From NCBI RefSeq assembly GCF_013359595.1, contig NZ_JABFMP010000006.1:131598-195597 (forward strand): a stretch of DNA of 64,000 nucleotides. Reading direction: 5' to 3'. This document shows, piece by piece, positions 54,429 to 63,886 of the stretch (positions within the stretch are counted from its first letter, which is position 1; each line of letters begins with the position of its first letter). Source of the DNA: Pseudomonas sp. C1C7 (lineage in GTDB: Bacteria > Pseudomonadota > Gammaproteobacteria > Pseudomonadales > Pseudomonadaceae). The notes under the pieces were generated by a model. That model ran no database searches. It was not told the origin of the DNA and saw nothing but the letters and a program-made list of their open reading frames with translations. A program made the position numbers and the translations under genes.

Positions 54429-55484
54429 ATGAAAGGCGCCACATTGCTTTTGCTCTCAAGCATCGTTTCCTGCAGTGCATTGGCAGAAAACTCCCTGACC
54501 GTCGTGTCGTATGGCGGCAACCTGACCAATGCGCAGATTCAATCCGCGCACAAGCCATTCACCGCAGCCACGGGCACTCGGGTGATCTCCGAGGACTATT
54601 CAGGAGGTATTGCCCAAATCAAGACTCAGGTCGATAGCAAAAAGATCTCCTGGGATGTGGTCGATGCTGAAATACCGAACGTCATTCGTGCCTGCAATAA
54701 CGGTTTGCTTGAGCGTATCGACCCTGCAACCCTGGCTCCGGCGCCGGATGGCACACCGGCGGTAAAAGACTTTCTGCCGGGGGCCCTGACCGAATGCGGT
54801 GTAGCCAGTTATATCTGGTCGACGGTCGTGGCCTACAACACCCAGGCGTTCAAGGGTGAGCAGCCCAGCACCCTGAAAGACTTCTTCGATATCCGACGCT
54901 TCCCCGGTAAGCGCGCACTGCGCAAGGCCCCCCAGGTGAACCTTGAGTGGGCGTTGATGGCCGATGGCGTCCCTCGCGATCAGGTGTATGAGCTTCTGGG
55001 CACTGAAGAGGGCCTGGAGCGTGCGTTTGCCAAGCTCGACACCATCAAGAAAGACACCATCTGGTGGGAGGCCGGGGCTCAGGCACCCCAGTTGTTGGCC
55101 GACGGAGAAGTCAGCATGATCTCGGCCTACAGCGGGCGAATCGTTATTGCCCGGCAGAAGGAACAACAACCCTTCAAGATCCTCTGGGATGGCCAGATGT
55201 ACGACATGGAGGCCTGGGTAGTTCCAGCCGGCAATCCAAAGAAAGATCAGGCGTTGGCCTTCCTGAAGTTCGCCACCCAAAGCCCGGTTCTGGCCGATCA
55301 GAGTAACTACATCGCCTACGGCCCAACCCGGCGCTCGGCACAGGCATTGATCGATCCAAAGGTCAGGCCCGACCTGCCTACCAGCCCGGAAAACTTCGCC
55401 AGTGCCTTGCAGGTTGACTCACAGTGGTGGGGCGATCATTCCGATGAGTTGAACGAACGCTTCAACGCCTGGCTTTCCCGATAA
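54429..55484 (+). CDS. ABC importer substrate-binding protein, PotD/YdcS type
   Basis: The 351-residue protein has a signal peptide (MKGATLLLLSSIVSCSALAE) and the type II binding-protein fold of polyamine-type systems: LTVVSYGGNLTNAQ, FTAATGTRV, ISWDVVDAEIPNVIRACNNGLLERID, then VASYIWSTVVAYNTQAF. The family binds putrescine, spermidine, betaines or related cations. Linked to dddD by a shared upstream element and to three transporter genes downstream, it may bind DMSP or a similar onium compound. A second paralogue lies at 59176-60216. Confidence 0.88.
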   Translation: MKGATLLLLSSIVSCSALAENSLTVVSYGGNLTNAQIQSAHKPFTAATGTRVISEDYSGGIAQIKTQVDSKKISWDVVDAEIPNVIRACNNGLLERIDPATLAPAPDGTPAVKDFLPGALTECGVASYIWSTVVAYNTQAFKGEQPSTLKDFFDIRRFPGKRALRKAPQVNLEWALMADGVPRDQVYELLGTEEGLERAFAKLDTIKKDTIWWEAGAQAPQLLADGEVSMISAYSGRIVIARQKEQQPFKILWDGQMYDMEAWVVPAGNPKKDQALAFLKFATQSPVLADQSNYIAYGPTRRSAQALIDPKVRPDLPTSPENFASALQVDSQWWGDHSDELNERFNAWLSR

Positions 55485-55595
55485 GCACCCACACATCCCC
55501 GACGTTAGCAGCTACACACCTGACATAACCTTTTGATGGCCCGGGCGACTTTTCGTGCCCGGTGCCGCTACGCCTCATAACAAGAGAGATCCCCC

Positions 55596-56678
55596 ATGCG
55601 TACTGAGTCTTTCGTCAGTTTTCGAAATGTGCAGAAGAGTTATGACGGCGAACATCTCGTCGTCAAGAACTTCAACCTCGAAATCGAACAGGGAGAGTTC
55701 ATCACCATGCTGGGCCCTTCGGGCTCAGGTAAAACCACCTGCCTGATGATGCTCGCCGGGTTCGAAACGGTGACCCATGGGCAGATTTGCATTGAAGGCC
55801 AGCCGGTCAACGATATCGCCCCGCAAAGACGCGGCATCGGCATGGTATTCCAGAACTATGCCCTGTTCCCCCACATGACCATCGAAGAGAACCTGGCCTT
55901 CCCGCTCAAGGTGCGCAAACTGTCCCGGCAAGACATCGAAGACCGCGTACGCAAATCCCTGGATCTGGTAGCCCTGGGGCCTTTTGCCACGCGCATGCCC
56001 GCTCAATTATCCGGTGGTCAGAAACAGCGAGTCGCGCTGGCCCGGGCGTTGATCTTCGAGCCGCGCCTGGTGCTGATGGATGAGCCGCTGGGCGCTCTGG
56101 ACAAGCAGCTACGTGAACAAATGCAGTACGAGATCAAGCGCCTGTCGAAGCAGCTCGGTATCACCGTTGTGTACGTCACTCACGATCAAACCGAAGCACT
56201 GACAATGTCCGATCGCATCGCCGTGTTCAACGACGGAATTGTCCAGCAACTGGCCAACCCTTGCGACCTCTACGAGAAACCAAAGACTGCGTTTGTCGCA
56301 AGCTTCATTGGCGAGAACAACCGACTTTCGGGGCAGATTGTCGAGCGTCAGCAAGGCTACTGCCAGGTGCGCGTCGGCAATCATCTGGTCAAGGCGCTGT
56401 CCGTCAACATCGCCGCAGCCAGCGCGAACACCACCCTGTCGATTCGTCCCGAACGCGTGCAGATCGGCGCCCACGCAGGCGATTACGACAACCATATGCC
56501 CGCCCGCATCGAAGAAATCATCTATCACGGTGACCATTTGCGCGCGCGCCTGAAGCTGGCGGGCAACAACGAGTTCATCGTCAAAATGGTCAATACCGCA
56601 GGACACCCGGCGCCGCAGGCCGGTACGTGCATTGATGTGGGCTGGTCGGCCGACGACTGTCGCGCTTTGGACGCCTGA
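55596..56678 (+). CDS. ABC importer ATPase, PotA type
   Basis: The 360-residue protein has Walker A GPSGSGKTT, the Q-loop region QNYALFPHMTIEENLAFPL, the signature LSGGQKQRVALARAL, Walker B LVLMDEPLGALD and the switch His in VYVTHDQTEAL. A TOBE domain occupies about 285-355. It drives uptake through the permeases at 56719 and 57999. The start at 55596 follows AAGAGAG. It is the second gene of the importer operon, 111 bp after the binding protein. Confidence 0.93.
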   Translation: MRTESFVSFRNVQKSYDGEHLVVKNFNLEIEQGEFITMLGPSGSGKTTCLMMLAGFETVTHGQICIEGQPVNDIAPQRRGIGMVFQNYALFPHMTIEENLAFPLKVRKLSRQDIEDRVRKSLDLVALGPFATRMPAQLSGGQKQRVALARALIFEPRLVLMDEPLGALDKQLREQMQYEIKRLSKQLGITVVYVTHDQTEALTMSDRIAVFNDGIVQQLANPCDLYEKPKTAFVASFIGENNRLSGQIVERQQGYCQVRVGNHLVKALSVNIAAASANTTLSIRPERVQIGAHAGDYDNHMPARIEEIIYHGDHLRARLKLAGNNEFIVKMVNTAGHPAPQAGTCIDVGWSADDCRALDA

Positions 56679-56718
56679 AGCCTTTCAACGACCTTACTGT
56701 TTTGCCGGAGTACCCAGT

Positions 56719-57993
56719 ATGAACCACTCATATAGCGTCAGCCCCGCGCTCGAGAACGTCGGCGAGGCCCCGCCGCAAGGCAACCTGAAGGACAGGCTTG
56801 ATCGGGCAGAACGCCTCAACAAGACCAAGTCATTGCTGTTGGTCATACCCTTGCTGGCGTTCATCACCGTGTTTTTTCTGTTGCCGATTGGCACCATGTT
56901 GCTGCGCAGCGTGCAAACCCCGACCCTTTCTGCGGCCATGCCACAGACCGCTGCCGCGTTGCTCGCCTGGGAAGGCACGGCGCTGCCGGACGAGCATCTG
57001 TTCGCCGTCGTCGGGCAGGAAATTCTCAGCCTGCAACAGGCGCGGCAACTGGACAGTGTCGGCTCCGATCTCAACCGGGTCATGAACGATGCCAAAAGCC
57101 TGCTGGCCCGCACCGTACGCGGCCTGGCCGGCGAGACCGTCGAACCAGGCTCGTTCACCAGCCGCATGACCGCTGCCGACAAACGCTGGGGCCAGGTCGG
57201 CACCTGGATGCAGTTGAAGAAAATGGCGCCGGCCTATTCCCCCTCCAACTACCTGGCCGCACTCGACTTGCGCTATGACGATCAGGGCAACGTCGTGCAG
57301 CAACCTGAGAGCCGGCGCATCTACGTCAGCGTCCTGATCAAGACATTGCTGGTGGCACTGGGCATCACGGGGCTGTGCATGTTCCTCGGTTACCCGCTGG
57401 CCTACATGCTGGCGACCCTGCCGGCGAAAACCAGCAGCCTGTTGATGGTCATGGTGCTGCTGCCGTTCTGGACGTCGCTGCTGGTGCGCACCAGCGCCTG
57501 GATGGTGATCCTGCAAAACAACGGCGTGCTCAACAGTACATTGAGCAGCCTGGGCGTAATCAGCCAGCCGCTGGAGTTGATGTACAACCTGTTCGGGACG
57601 GTCATCGCGATGACGCACATCCTGCTGCCGTTCATGGTGCTGCCGCTTTACAGCGTGATGAAAAGTATCGACAGCACCTACACCCGCGCAGCGCACTCCA
57701 TGGGTGCCAGTTCATTGCGCACCTTTGTACAGATCTACTTCCCGCTGTCCCTGCCCGGCTTGAGCGCCGGCGGCATTCTGGTGTTCATCCTGGCCACCGG
57801 TTACTACATCACCCCGGCGCTGGTGGGGGGGCGAACGGGACAAGTCATCAGCAATTTTATTGCTTACCACATGCAGACCTCCCTGAACTGGGGACTGGCC
57901 GCCGCCATCGCCTCGATCCTGCTGCTGATCGTGCTGGTGCTGTATTGGGTCTATGACCGGGTCGTCGGTATCAACAACATGAAACTGGGGTAA
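56719..57993 (+). CDS. ABC importer permease, PotB type, with long N-terminal insert
   Basis: The 424-residue protein starts at the ATG at 56719. The first helix (SLLLVIPLLAFITVFFLLPIGTMLL) is followed by an unusual periplasmic region of about 125 residues before the remaining helices. The EAA-type loop is AAHSMGASSLRTFVQIYFPLSLPGLSAG near the end. Ordinary PotB proteins are about 280-300 residues; this longer form is typical of a PotB subgroup seen in Pseudomonas. It pairs with the permease 5 bp downstream. Confidence 0.9.
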   Translation: MNHSYSVSPALENVGEAPPQGNLKDRLDRAERLNKTKSLLLVIPLLAFITVFFLLPIGTMLLRSVQTPTLSAAMPQTAAALLAWEGTALPDEHLFAVVGQEILSLQQARQLDSVGSDLNRVMNDAKSLLARTVRGLAGETVEPGSFTSRMTAADKRWGQVGTWMQLKKMAPAYSPSNYLAALDLRYDDQGNVVQQPESRRIYVSVLIKTLLVALGITGLCMFLGYPLAYMLATLPAKTSSLLMVMVLLPFWTSLLVRTSAWMVILQNNGVLNSTLSSLGVISQPLELMYNLFGTVIAMTHILLPFMVLPLYSVMKSIDSTYTRAAHSMGASSLRTFVQIYFPLSLPGLSAGGILVFILATGYYITPALVGGRTGQVISNFIAYHMQTSLNWGLAAAIASILLLIVLVLYWVYDRVVGINNMKLG

Positions 57994-57998
57994 TCGAG

Positions 57999-58847
57999 AT
58001 GAGCCTTCCAAGTTATACCAGCCCGATGGGCAGAGTCTGGTTCTTCAGCGTTCGTGGTTTTGGTGTATTGATACTGCTTTTTTTGATCCTGCCAATACTG
58101 GTGGTGGTGCCGCTGTCATTCAATGTCGAGCCCTACTTCAGTTTCACAAGCGGGATGCTCAGCCTAGATCCAGCAGCCTTTTCAATGCGCTGGTACCACA
58201 TGCTGCTTGAAGACCCATTGTGGGTGTTGTCGTTCAAGAACAGCCTGTTGATCGCTTCCTGCAGCACTGTCATCGCAACGACATTGGGTACGCTGGCCGC
58301 GCTCGGATTGAGCCGCGCCAATCTGCCGTGCAAGGGGCTGCTGATGGGTACCCTGATTTCGCCAATGATCGTCCCTGTGATCATCTCTTCCGCCGGCATG
58401 TACTTTTTCTACAGCGCACTGGGCATCGGACAAAACCATATAGGCATCATCCTGGGCCATGCCGTACTCGGCACCCCATTCGTCATCATCACAGTGACGG
58501 CGACACTGGTCGGATTCGACCAGTCATTAACCAGAGCAGCCGCAAGCCTCGGAGCATCTTCGACTTATACATTTGTCCGTGTGACCTTCCCCATTATTCG
58601 TCCAGGGATCATGTCCGGTGCGCTCTTTGCAATGGTGACCTCATTCGATGAGGCTGTGCTGGTGCAATTTCTTGGCGGAGTCGAGCAGCGCACCATACCG
58701 CGACAGATGTGGTCAGGCATGCGCGAGCAGATCAGCCCAACAATCCTCGCGGCAGCGACATTGTTGATTATCGGCTCGGTAGCACTGCTGATTGCGGTAG
58801 AGCTCATGCGTCGACGTTCGTTGCGATTAAGAGGCATCAAGGGGTGA
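57999..58847 (+). CDS. ABC importer permease, PotC type
   Basis: The 282-residue protein has six membrane helices and the EAA loop TRAAASLGASSTYTFVRVTFPIIRPGIMSGALFAMVTSFDEAVLVQFLGG, which contacts the ATPase. It starts at the ATG at 57999, 5 bp after the PotB-type gene. It is the last gene of the plus-strand importer operon and converges on a second binding-protein gene. Confidence 0.93.
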   Translation: MSLPSYTSPMGRVWFFSVRGFGVLILLFLILPILVVVPLSFNVEPYFSFTSGMLSLDPAAFSMRWYHMLLEDPLWVLSFKNSLLIASCSTVIATTLGTLAALGLSRANLPCKGLLMGTLISPMIVPVIISSAGMYFFYSALGIGQNHIGIILGHAVLGTPFVIITVTATLVGFDQSLTRAAASLGASSTYTFVRVTFPIIRPGIMSGALFAMVTSFDEAVLVQFLGGVEQRTIPRQMWSGMREQISPTILAAATLLIIGSVALLIAVELMRRRSLRLRGIKG

Positions 58848-59175
58848 TCGGTCTTCAGTGCTCGGGCATCAACAAGTTGCCGAGCAGCGACAACCTGAGT
58901 GCGGCACAACTCTGGAAGGCGAACCTCACACTACGTTGAGCTTGCGCCCAGCCAGGAGATTGCTTTTCCAGGGTTCGACAACGGATGCATTGAAAGCCAA
59001 AAGGGGACGCATACCGGATAGCCCCCTTCGCAAATAACTGGGCGAGGCTCCTTGAGTGTTGGCCCTGATGAGATTTTGGCCCAGGAGGGAGGCAACATCG
59101 CATCAGCGCCAACACTCATGCATCTCACCGCCAACCCGGGCAAGGGCCACCGGGAGCAGCCGCCCTACCGCAACG
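58848..59175. other. Gap between convergent transporter genes with a long stem-loop
   Basis: No gene is seen in these 328 bp. At 59054-59117, GAGTGTTGGCCCTGATG and CATCAGCGCCAACACTC form a 17-bp inverted repeat with one mismatch around a 30-nt loop. There is no T-run; it may be a bidirectional transcript end or a small repeat unit. Confidence 0.55.
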
Positions 59176-60216
59176 TTATTGCTTCGCAGCCCATGCGTTG
59201 AAGCGCTGTTCCAATTGATCTCCGTGATCCGCCCAGAACGATGCACTGATGGCGACCTGATGAGCGAGGTTTGCCTCATCTGTTGGCATATTGCTCCGGC
59301 GGTTCGCATCAACCATTCCTACCGCCGTACGGTTGACTGGGCCGTATGCGATTTGCTGGGCATAAGCTTTCTGCGCATCAGATTTCAATACAGATTGGAT
59401 GAAGCGCAGCCCCTCTTCCCGATTCTTTGCACCTTTGGGTATCGTAAAAGCGTCCATGTCGTAGATGCCCCCATTCCACACAATTCGCAGATCACTCTCG
59501 TTTTGCACAGCTGCGATGCGGCCATTGTAGGCGGAGCTCATGACGACATCACCGGAGGCGAGATATTGTGGCGGTTGAGCACCTGCCTCCCACCACTGAA
59601 TGTACGGTTTGAGCTTGTCTAACTTGGCGAATGCTCGATCTTGCCCCGCTTTCGTCTCAAGCACCGAATACACATCTTTGGGCCCAACACCATCAGCCAT
59701 CAAAGCGAACTCCAGGGTATATTTCGCCCCTTTGCGTAAACCACGTTTTCCCGGGATTTTTTCAACGTCCCAAAAATCAGCCCAGCCTTCAGGCGCGGTT
59801 TTGAGCTTTTGCGCGTTATAGGCGAGCACGGTCGACCAGACGAAGAAACCAACCCCGCAGGGCTGCACCGCGTCCTTCAGTAGTTCCGGTTCCAGTTTGG
59901 AGATCGCAGGATCCTCGCCGATTGTCTCCAGCATTCCCTCATCGCAAGCCCTGGCTAGTTCGGGCATTTCCATTTCAACAACATCCCACGCAACGTTTTG
60001 AGTATCAACTTGCACCTTGACCTTCGCCATCTCACCATTGAACTCATCGGCAATAATTCGAGTGCCCGTGGCCTGGGTATAGGGCTCATAAAAAGCTTTG
60101 ACTTGAGCGGCTTTGTTGGCGCCGCCATGTGACACGACAGTCAAATCTGCGTGTGCCTGCATTGCGATAGCGGAACTGAAAACCAGGGTGAGGGAGGTAC
60201 TGAGGAATTTAGACAT
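59176..60216 (-). CDS. Second ABC substrate-binding protein, PotD/YdcS type
   Basis: The 346-residue protein starts at the ATG at 60216 with a signal peptide (MSKFLSTSLTLVFSSAIAMQAHA). LTVVSHGGANKAAQVKAFYEPYTQATGTRI and VAWDVVEMEMPELARACDEGMLE align well with the protein encoded at 54429, so the two are paralogues. It is convergent to the importer operon and has no permease of its own. It may feed a second ligand into the same permeases, or act as a sensor for the PucR-type regulator encoded next to it. Confidence 0.88.
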   Translation of the reverse strand: MSKFLSTSLTLVFSSAIAMQAHADLTVVSHGGANKAAQVKAFYEPYTQATGTRIIADEFNGEMAKVKVQVDTQNVAWDVVEMEMPELARACDEGMLETIGEDPAISKLEPELLKDAVQPCGVGFFVWSTVLAYNAQKLKTAPEGWADFWDVEKIPGKRGLRKGAKYTLEFALMADGVGPKDVYSVLETKAGQDRAFAKLDKLKPYIQWWEAGAQPPQYLASGDVVMSSAYNGRIAAVQNESDLRIVWNGGIYDMDAFTIPKGAKNREEGLRFIQSVLKSDAQKAYAQQIAYGPVNRTAVGMVDANRRSNMPTDEANLAHQVAISASFWADHGDQLEQRFNAWAAKQ

Positions 60217-60477
60217 TGTTATGGCCTCTGCTGGGCATCGATTATTATTAAGCGACGACGATCCCTGGTACCTTTGGAGCAGTACCGGGGACACCCCACA
60301 GTTTTTAGAGTTTCTCCTGTCCCGCTACAATCAGCCGTTCGCACAAAATCAGCGCCCGTCCTCATACGAAACAATGAACAACCGGACACTGGATATATGA
60401 TGGTCATCCAGCGCGATGGGAGCTGGGAGCTGGCAGCTGCCTTCCGTCAACCAAGAGCCTGGTAATGCCGATAGCGG

Positions 60478-61971
60478 TTAACCTGGCGAACCTGCTTCAT
60501 TGGCATCGATTGCGATATCCATCGCGCGCAAGGCAATCCACAAAGCCACCACCCCCTCTGTGTCATCCAATGATCGTCCGGTGATTTCTTCGATCCGACG
60601 CACGCGGTACACCAACGTCTGCTTGTGCACGTTCAGCATCTGCGCAGATTTTTGCCATGAGCGATTTTGTTCCAGGAACACCCGCAGTGTCTGGATGAGG
60701 TGACTACTGTTCTGAGCGTCGTAATCAGCCAGGCTGCCAATGACTCGACGATACATCCTGTTCGCTTGCTCCAGGTCACTCGGCAGCCAGAACGCTTCGT
60801 CCAACGCATTGGCGTACTCAACAATTTTTCGACCAGGCGTCGAGTGTGCCAGTGCAAGACGAGCCTCCCGCAGCGCCTCAGGTGCCCTGAGCCCCGTACC
60901 CAACACGGCACTCACTCCCAAGCAACCTCCCAACACCCCTTGAAGGGATTCGTAGGGTGCCGGCCCGGCCATCATTATCACCAGTTCATCCCCGGCCTGC
61001 CTGGCTAGCACTTTCATGTTTTGCCGACTAAGTTCCAACTGCCAGTTTTTCGGTGCAGCATGATCTAACCGGGCAAGAACCAGACGGGCTGAGTCTGGCG
61101 GACAGCCCAGTTGCTCCAGGCGCTCCTGGGCTGCTCGATCGGTAAGTCTCATGTTCAGGAGGTCATCCACCAGCTCAGAACCCAGACGCAGCATTCGCTC
61201 GTGCTCGCCCTGGAGGCGCTCCAATTCAATAGCAAGCACCGAGGCGATGTGGTGAAGGATGCCGTAATCCAGCAGTTGGCCACCTGTTGCGAGAATTGCG
61301 CACTCTGGCAGTGCCGGGAGCGCCATGACCAATGCTTCACTCTCGCCGTCATGACAGCGCGTCAGATCATAGGTAAGTCGTGCACGCGAGCGAAGCACCT
61401 CACACCACCGTGCGGGCAGCGCCACAAGCCCTGCTTGCCAGGGACACAGGCTGCGAGTGTTAAACAGGTAGAGCTCAGCGGTAACGTCGGCAGAGAGCCT
61501 CTGCAACAGACCGTTCAGGCCGAGATGGCGCAACCCGATCCTTGCACTCTCATAGAGCCGCACCACAGCCCGTCGGCGTTGATCTTCGGTTTGCTGCCTG
61601 GCATCGAGAATGGCTTTCGTCACAGCGGAGAAAGGCACCGAATAATCGGTGATGAGCACCGGGAAACCCAACAGCGATGCCTGCTCACGCAAGCCCGAAA
61701 TGTCCTCCGGTGCTTGCATGTTTTCCCCGATCATCAGGCCAGCTACTTTGGCTTCGAATAATCGCGTGACGTATGCGCGTTGCTGCTCAACCTCACGGGG
61801 TATACCGATACCCGTGGTCATCAGCAGGTCACCTTCCCCTAGCCATTCGCTGGGGTCGGACAGTTCGCACACATGCGCCCAGCGCAAGCTTCGCTGCGCG
61901 CACTCCACGCCCGTCAGCAAACGGGTGCGTAGAGATACGTTATCAATGATGTCTTGGATGCTGAAAGGCAT
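60478..61971 (-). CDS. PucR-family transcriptional regulator
   Basis: The 497-residue protein starts at the ATG at 61971 (MPFSIQDIIDN). The N-terminal PucR domain (about 5-130: TGVECAQRSLRWAHVCELSDPSEWLGEGDLLMTTGIG) precedes a middle region and the C-terminal HTH (about 435-490: LIQTLRVFLEQNRSWQKSAQMLNVHKQTLVYRVRRIEEITGRSL). PucR regulators act in purine, polyamine and GABA catabolism. It lies between the second binding protein and the MFS-cupin genes, all on the minus strand, and could govern either. Confidence 0.9.
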   Translation of the reverse strand: MPFSIQDIIDNVSLRTRLLTGVECAQRSLRWAHVCELSDPSEWLGEGDLLMTTGIGIPREVEQQRAYVTRLFEAKVAGLMIGENMQAPEDISGLREQASLLGFPVLITDYSVPFSAVTKAILDARQQTEDQRRRAVVRLYESARIGLRHLGLNGLLQRLSADVTAELYLFNTRSLCPWQAGLVALPARWCEVLRSRARLTYDLTRCHDGESEALVMALPALPECAILATGGQLLDYGILHHIASVLAIELERLQGEHERMLRLGSELVDDLLNMRLTDRAAQERLEQLGCPPDSARLVLARLDHAAPKNWQLELSRQNMKVLARQAGDELVIMMAGPAPYESLQGVLGGCLGVSAVLGTGLRAPEALREARLALAHSTPGRKIVEYANALDEAFWLPSDLEQANRMYRRVIGSLADYDAQNSSHLIQTLRVFLEQNRSWQKSAQMLNVHKQTLVYRVRRIEEITGRSLDDTEGVVALWIALRAMDIAIDANEAGSPG

Positions 61972-62112
61972 GGTGATGGACTGCCAGGTCGGAGATGCTG
62001 AAACGCCCAAAAGGCGTTGATGACTAACCGCCACCAACGCCATTGGACTCCGCCTCCACCCTAGCAGCGACGCTTATGGGACGTCGAGCCAGAACAGTGG
62101 TACGGAACTCAC

Positions 62113-63474
62113 TCAGGTCGCCATGCTCAGCGACGCGGATTGGTGCAGAGATTTACCTTTTGTTTCTGGTGCCCAAGCCAGGCAGACGAAGAACGCCAGA
62201 AGTGTTATGCCGGCACCGATCATCAGCGTCGATTGCAGACCAATGGATTCGATTCCAATTGGCATCAGGTAGGTGCCCGTTGCTGCACCGATACGGCTGA
62301 TACCAACGGCGACACCGACAGCGGTTGCACGCACGGAAGTGGGGAACAACTCGTTGGGATAGATCCACTCCAAAATGCTCGGCCCACCCGAAACGAAGGC
62401 ATAAAATGCAAAGGCGCCGATAATGAACCAGGCAGGAGCATCCGCCCACAACCCGAGCGCGAAGAGCGGTATGGCCATTAGCGCGAACGGTACCAACACC
62501 ATCGGTCGACGCCCCCAGGTTTCCACCAGTCTCAGGGCTGGTATCACACCAATTGCGAACAGCGTGGCGATGAGCAGCTCACCCAACGTCGATGCGTTTA
62601 CGCCTTGAATGCCGGCAGAGATGAGGATCATTCCACCAAAGGTGTAGAGCACGTACTGCGGTGTAATCTGGGCGAAGTAGAGGACACCACACATGATGGT
62701 GCGCTTGAGATAACCGCCTGACGAAATCATTTTCAGATCTGCCAGCATGGAGCGTGGACGCCCGCCGTCATTGAGCTGATGGATGTCGTGCTGGGTGATT
62801 TTCACCGATTTGCCGTACACCTTGCGGATGACCTCCTCCGCTTCCTCGACTCGCCCCTTACTCGCCAACCAGCGCGGAGACTCAGGAATACCGCGGCGCA
62901 TAATCACGACGATCAGGCCTACCACGGCGCCACTGAACAGCATCCAGCGCCAGAGCGAATGGTCACCGCTGAAACTGACCACCAGATAGCCCACTACGAA
63001 CGCGGTCATTGCACCCACCGACCAGGCAAGCCCGGACAGGCCGATCATGAAGCCTCGACGCCTGGATGGTGTGAACTCGGTAAGAAGCGACGTAGCAATC
63101 GGGTAATCCGCGCCAACGGCCAGACCAATCACAAACCGCAACAGGATCAATTGCCAGGCATCAGTAACGAAAGCACTCAGACCGCAGGCAATGATCAGCA
63201 CCGTTAAATCCAGCGCATACATGGTTTCGCGACCGATTCGGTCAGTAAGGGCCCCAAACACCGTAGCGCCGAAGAAAATGCCCAGCAACGAAGCCGCACC
63301 GATAAGACCAGTCTCTACTGGCGATGCCGGAATGTCGTGGGCGAAACCGATCAGAGCAATGCCAATCAAGCTGAGGATGTATCCGTCCAAGAATGGTCCA
63401 CCGCAGCATGCAAGCAATAATTTGCGGTGGAACTTGGAGACGGGCGAATTTTCGATGATATCGAACACGCTCAT
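62113..63474 (-). CDS. MFS transporter, sugar-porter/metabolite:H+ symporter type
   Basis: The 453-residue protein has 12 membrane helices, the motif GALTDRIGRE after helix 2, RFVIGLAVGADYPIATSLLTEFTPSRRRGFM near helix 4, and PESPRWLASKGR at the central loop. This pattern lies between sugar porters and aromatic-acid/metabolite symporters. It is 45 bp downstream of the cupin gene, so the two are probably one operon. The substrate is unknown. Confidence 0.9.
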   Translation of the reverse strand: MSVFDIIENSPVSKFHRKLLLACCGGPFLDGYILSLIGIALIGFAHDIPASPVETGLIGAASLLGIFFGATVFGALTDRIGRETMYALDLTVLIIACGLSAFVTDAWQLILLRFVIGLAVGADYPIATSLLTEFTPSRRRGFMIGLSGLAWSVGAMTAFVVGYLVVSFSGDHSLWRWMLFSGAVVGLIVVIMRRGIPESPRWLASKGRVEEAEEVIRKVYGKSVKITQHDIHQLNDGGRPRSMLADLKMISSGGYLKRTIMCGVLYFAQITPQYVLYTFGGMILISAGIQGVNASTLGELLIATLFAIGVIPALRLVETWGRRPMVLVPFALMAIPLFALGLWADAPAWFIIGAFAFYAFVSGGPSILEWIYPNELFPTSVRATAVGVAVGISRIGAATGTYLMPIGIESIGLQSTLMIGAGITLLAFFVCLAWAPETKGKSLHQSASLSMAT

Positions 63475-63519
63475 AAAACGACCTTTCTTATTGAAATTGT
63501 GGAAGGCGAAACGGGCCAG

Positions 63520-63867
63520 TCAGCCGACGATGAAATATTGCTTTGTCACCGTTTCCTCGATGTCCCAAACACCTGTTGTGTTCGGCGCGAAGTAGACGGC
63601 GTCGCCCGCCTGGAAATGGACTGCCTCGCCTTCGTCAGGCGTGAACACCCCTTTGCCGCTGATGACATAGCTGTATTCAGCCTGAAGAACCTGGCGCCGC
63701 CAGGTGCCTGGTGTGCACTCCCAAACACCCAGCGAGAAACGCGGGTTTTCGACGACCTCATCAAGCGCAAGGCGGGTTTGGGAAATGAGGTCACCCAGAG
63801 GTTGGGCAACCGGTGTCGAGGCTGAAAATGCAGTATCGGCAGCAAGGCGTTTAACGATCGGGGTCAT
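63520..63867 (-). CDS. Cupin-domain protein (DUF861/ureidoglycine aminohydrolase-like)
   Basis: The 115-residue protein starts at the ATG at 63867. A single cupin barrel is visible: VWECTPGTWRRQVLQAEYSYVISGKGVFTPDEGEAVHFQAGDAVYFAPNTTGVWDIEETVTKQYFI. The usual metal His pair of motif 1 is replaced by the AEYSYV/E-rich form typical of DUF861 proteins such as the (S)-ureidoglycine aminohydrolase relatives. It lies between the MFS gene and a gene cut by the window edge. Confidence 0.85.
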   Translation of the reverse strand: MTPIVKRLAADTAFSASTPVAQPLGDLISQTRLALDEVVENPRFSLGVWECTPGTWRRQVLQAEYSYVISGKGVFTPDEGEAVHFQAGDAVYFAPNTTGVWDIEETVTKQYFIVG

Positions 63868-63886
63868 GTCGTTGGCTCCTGTATGG

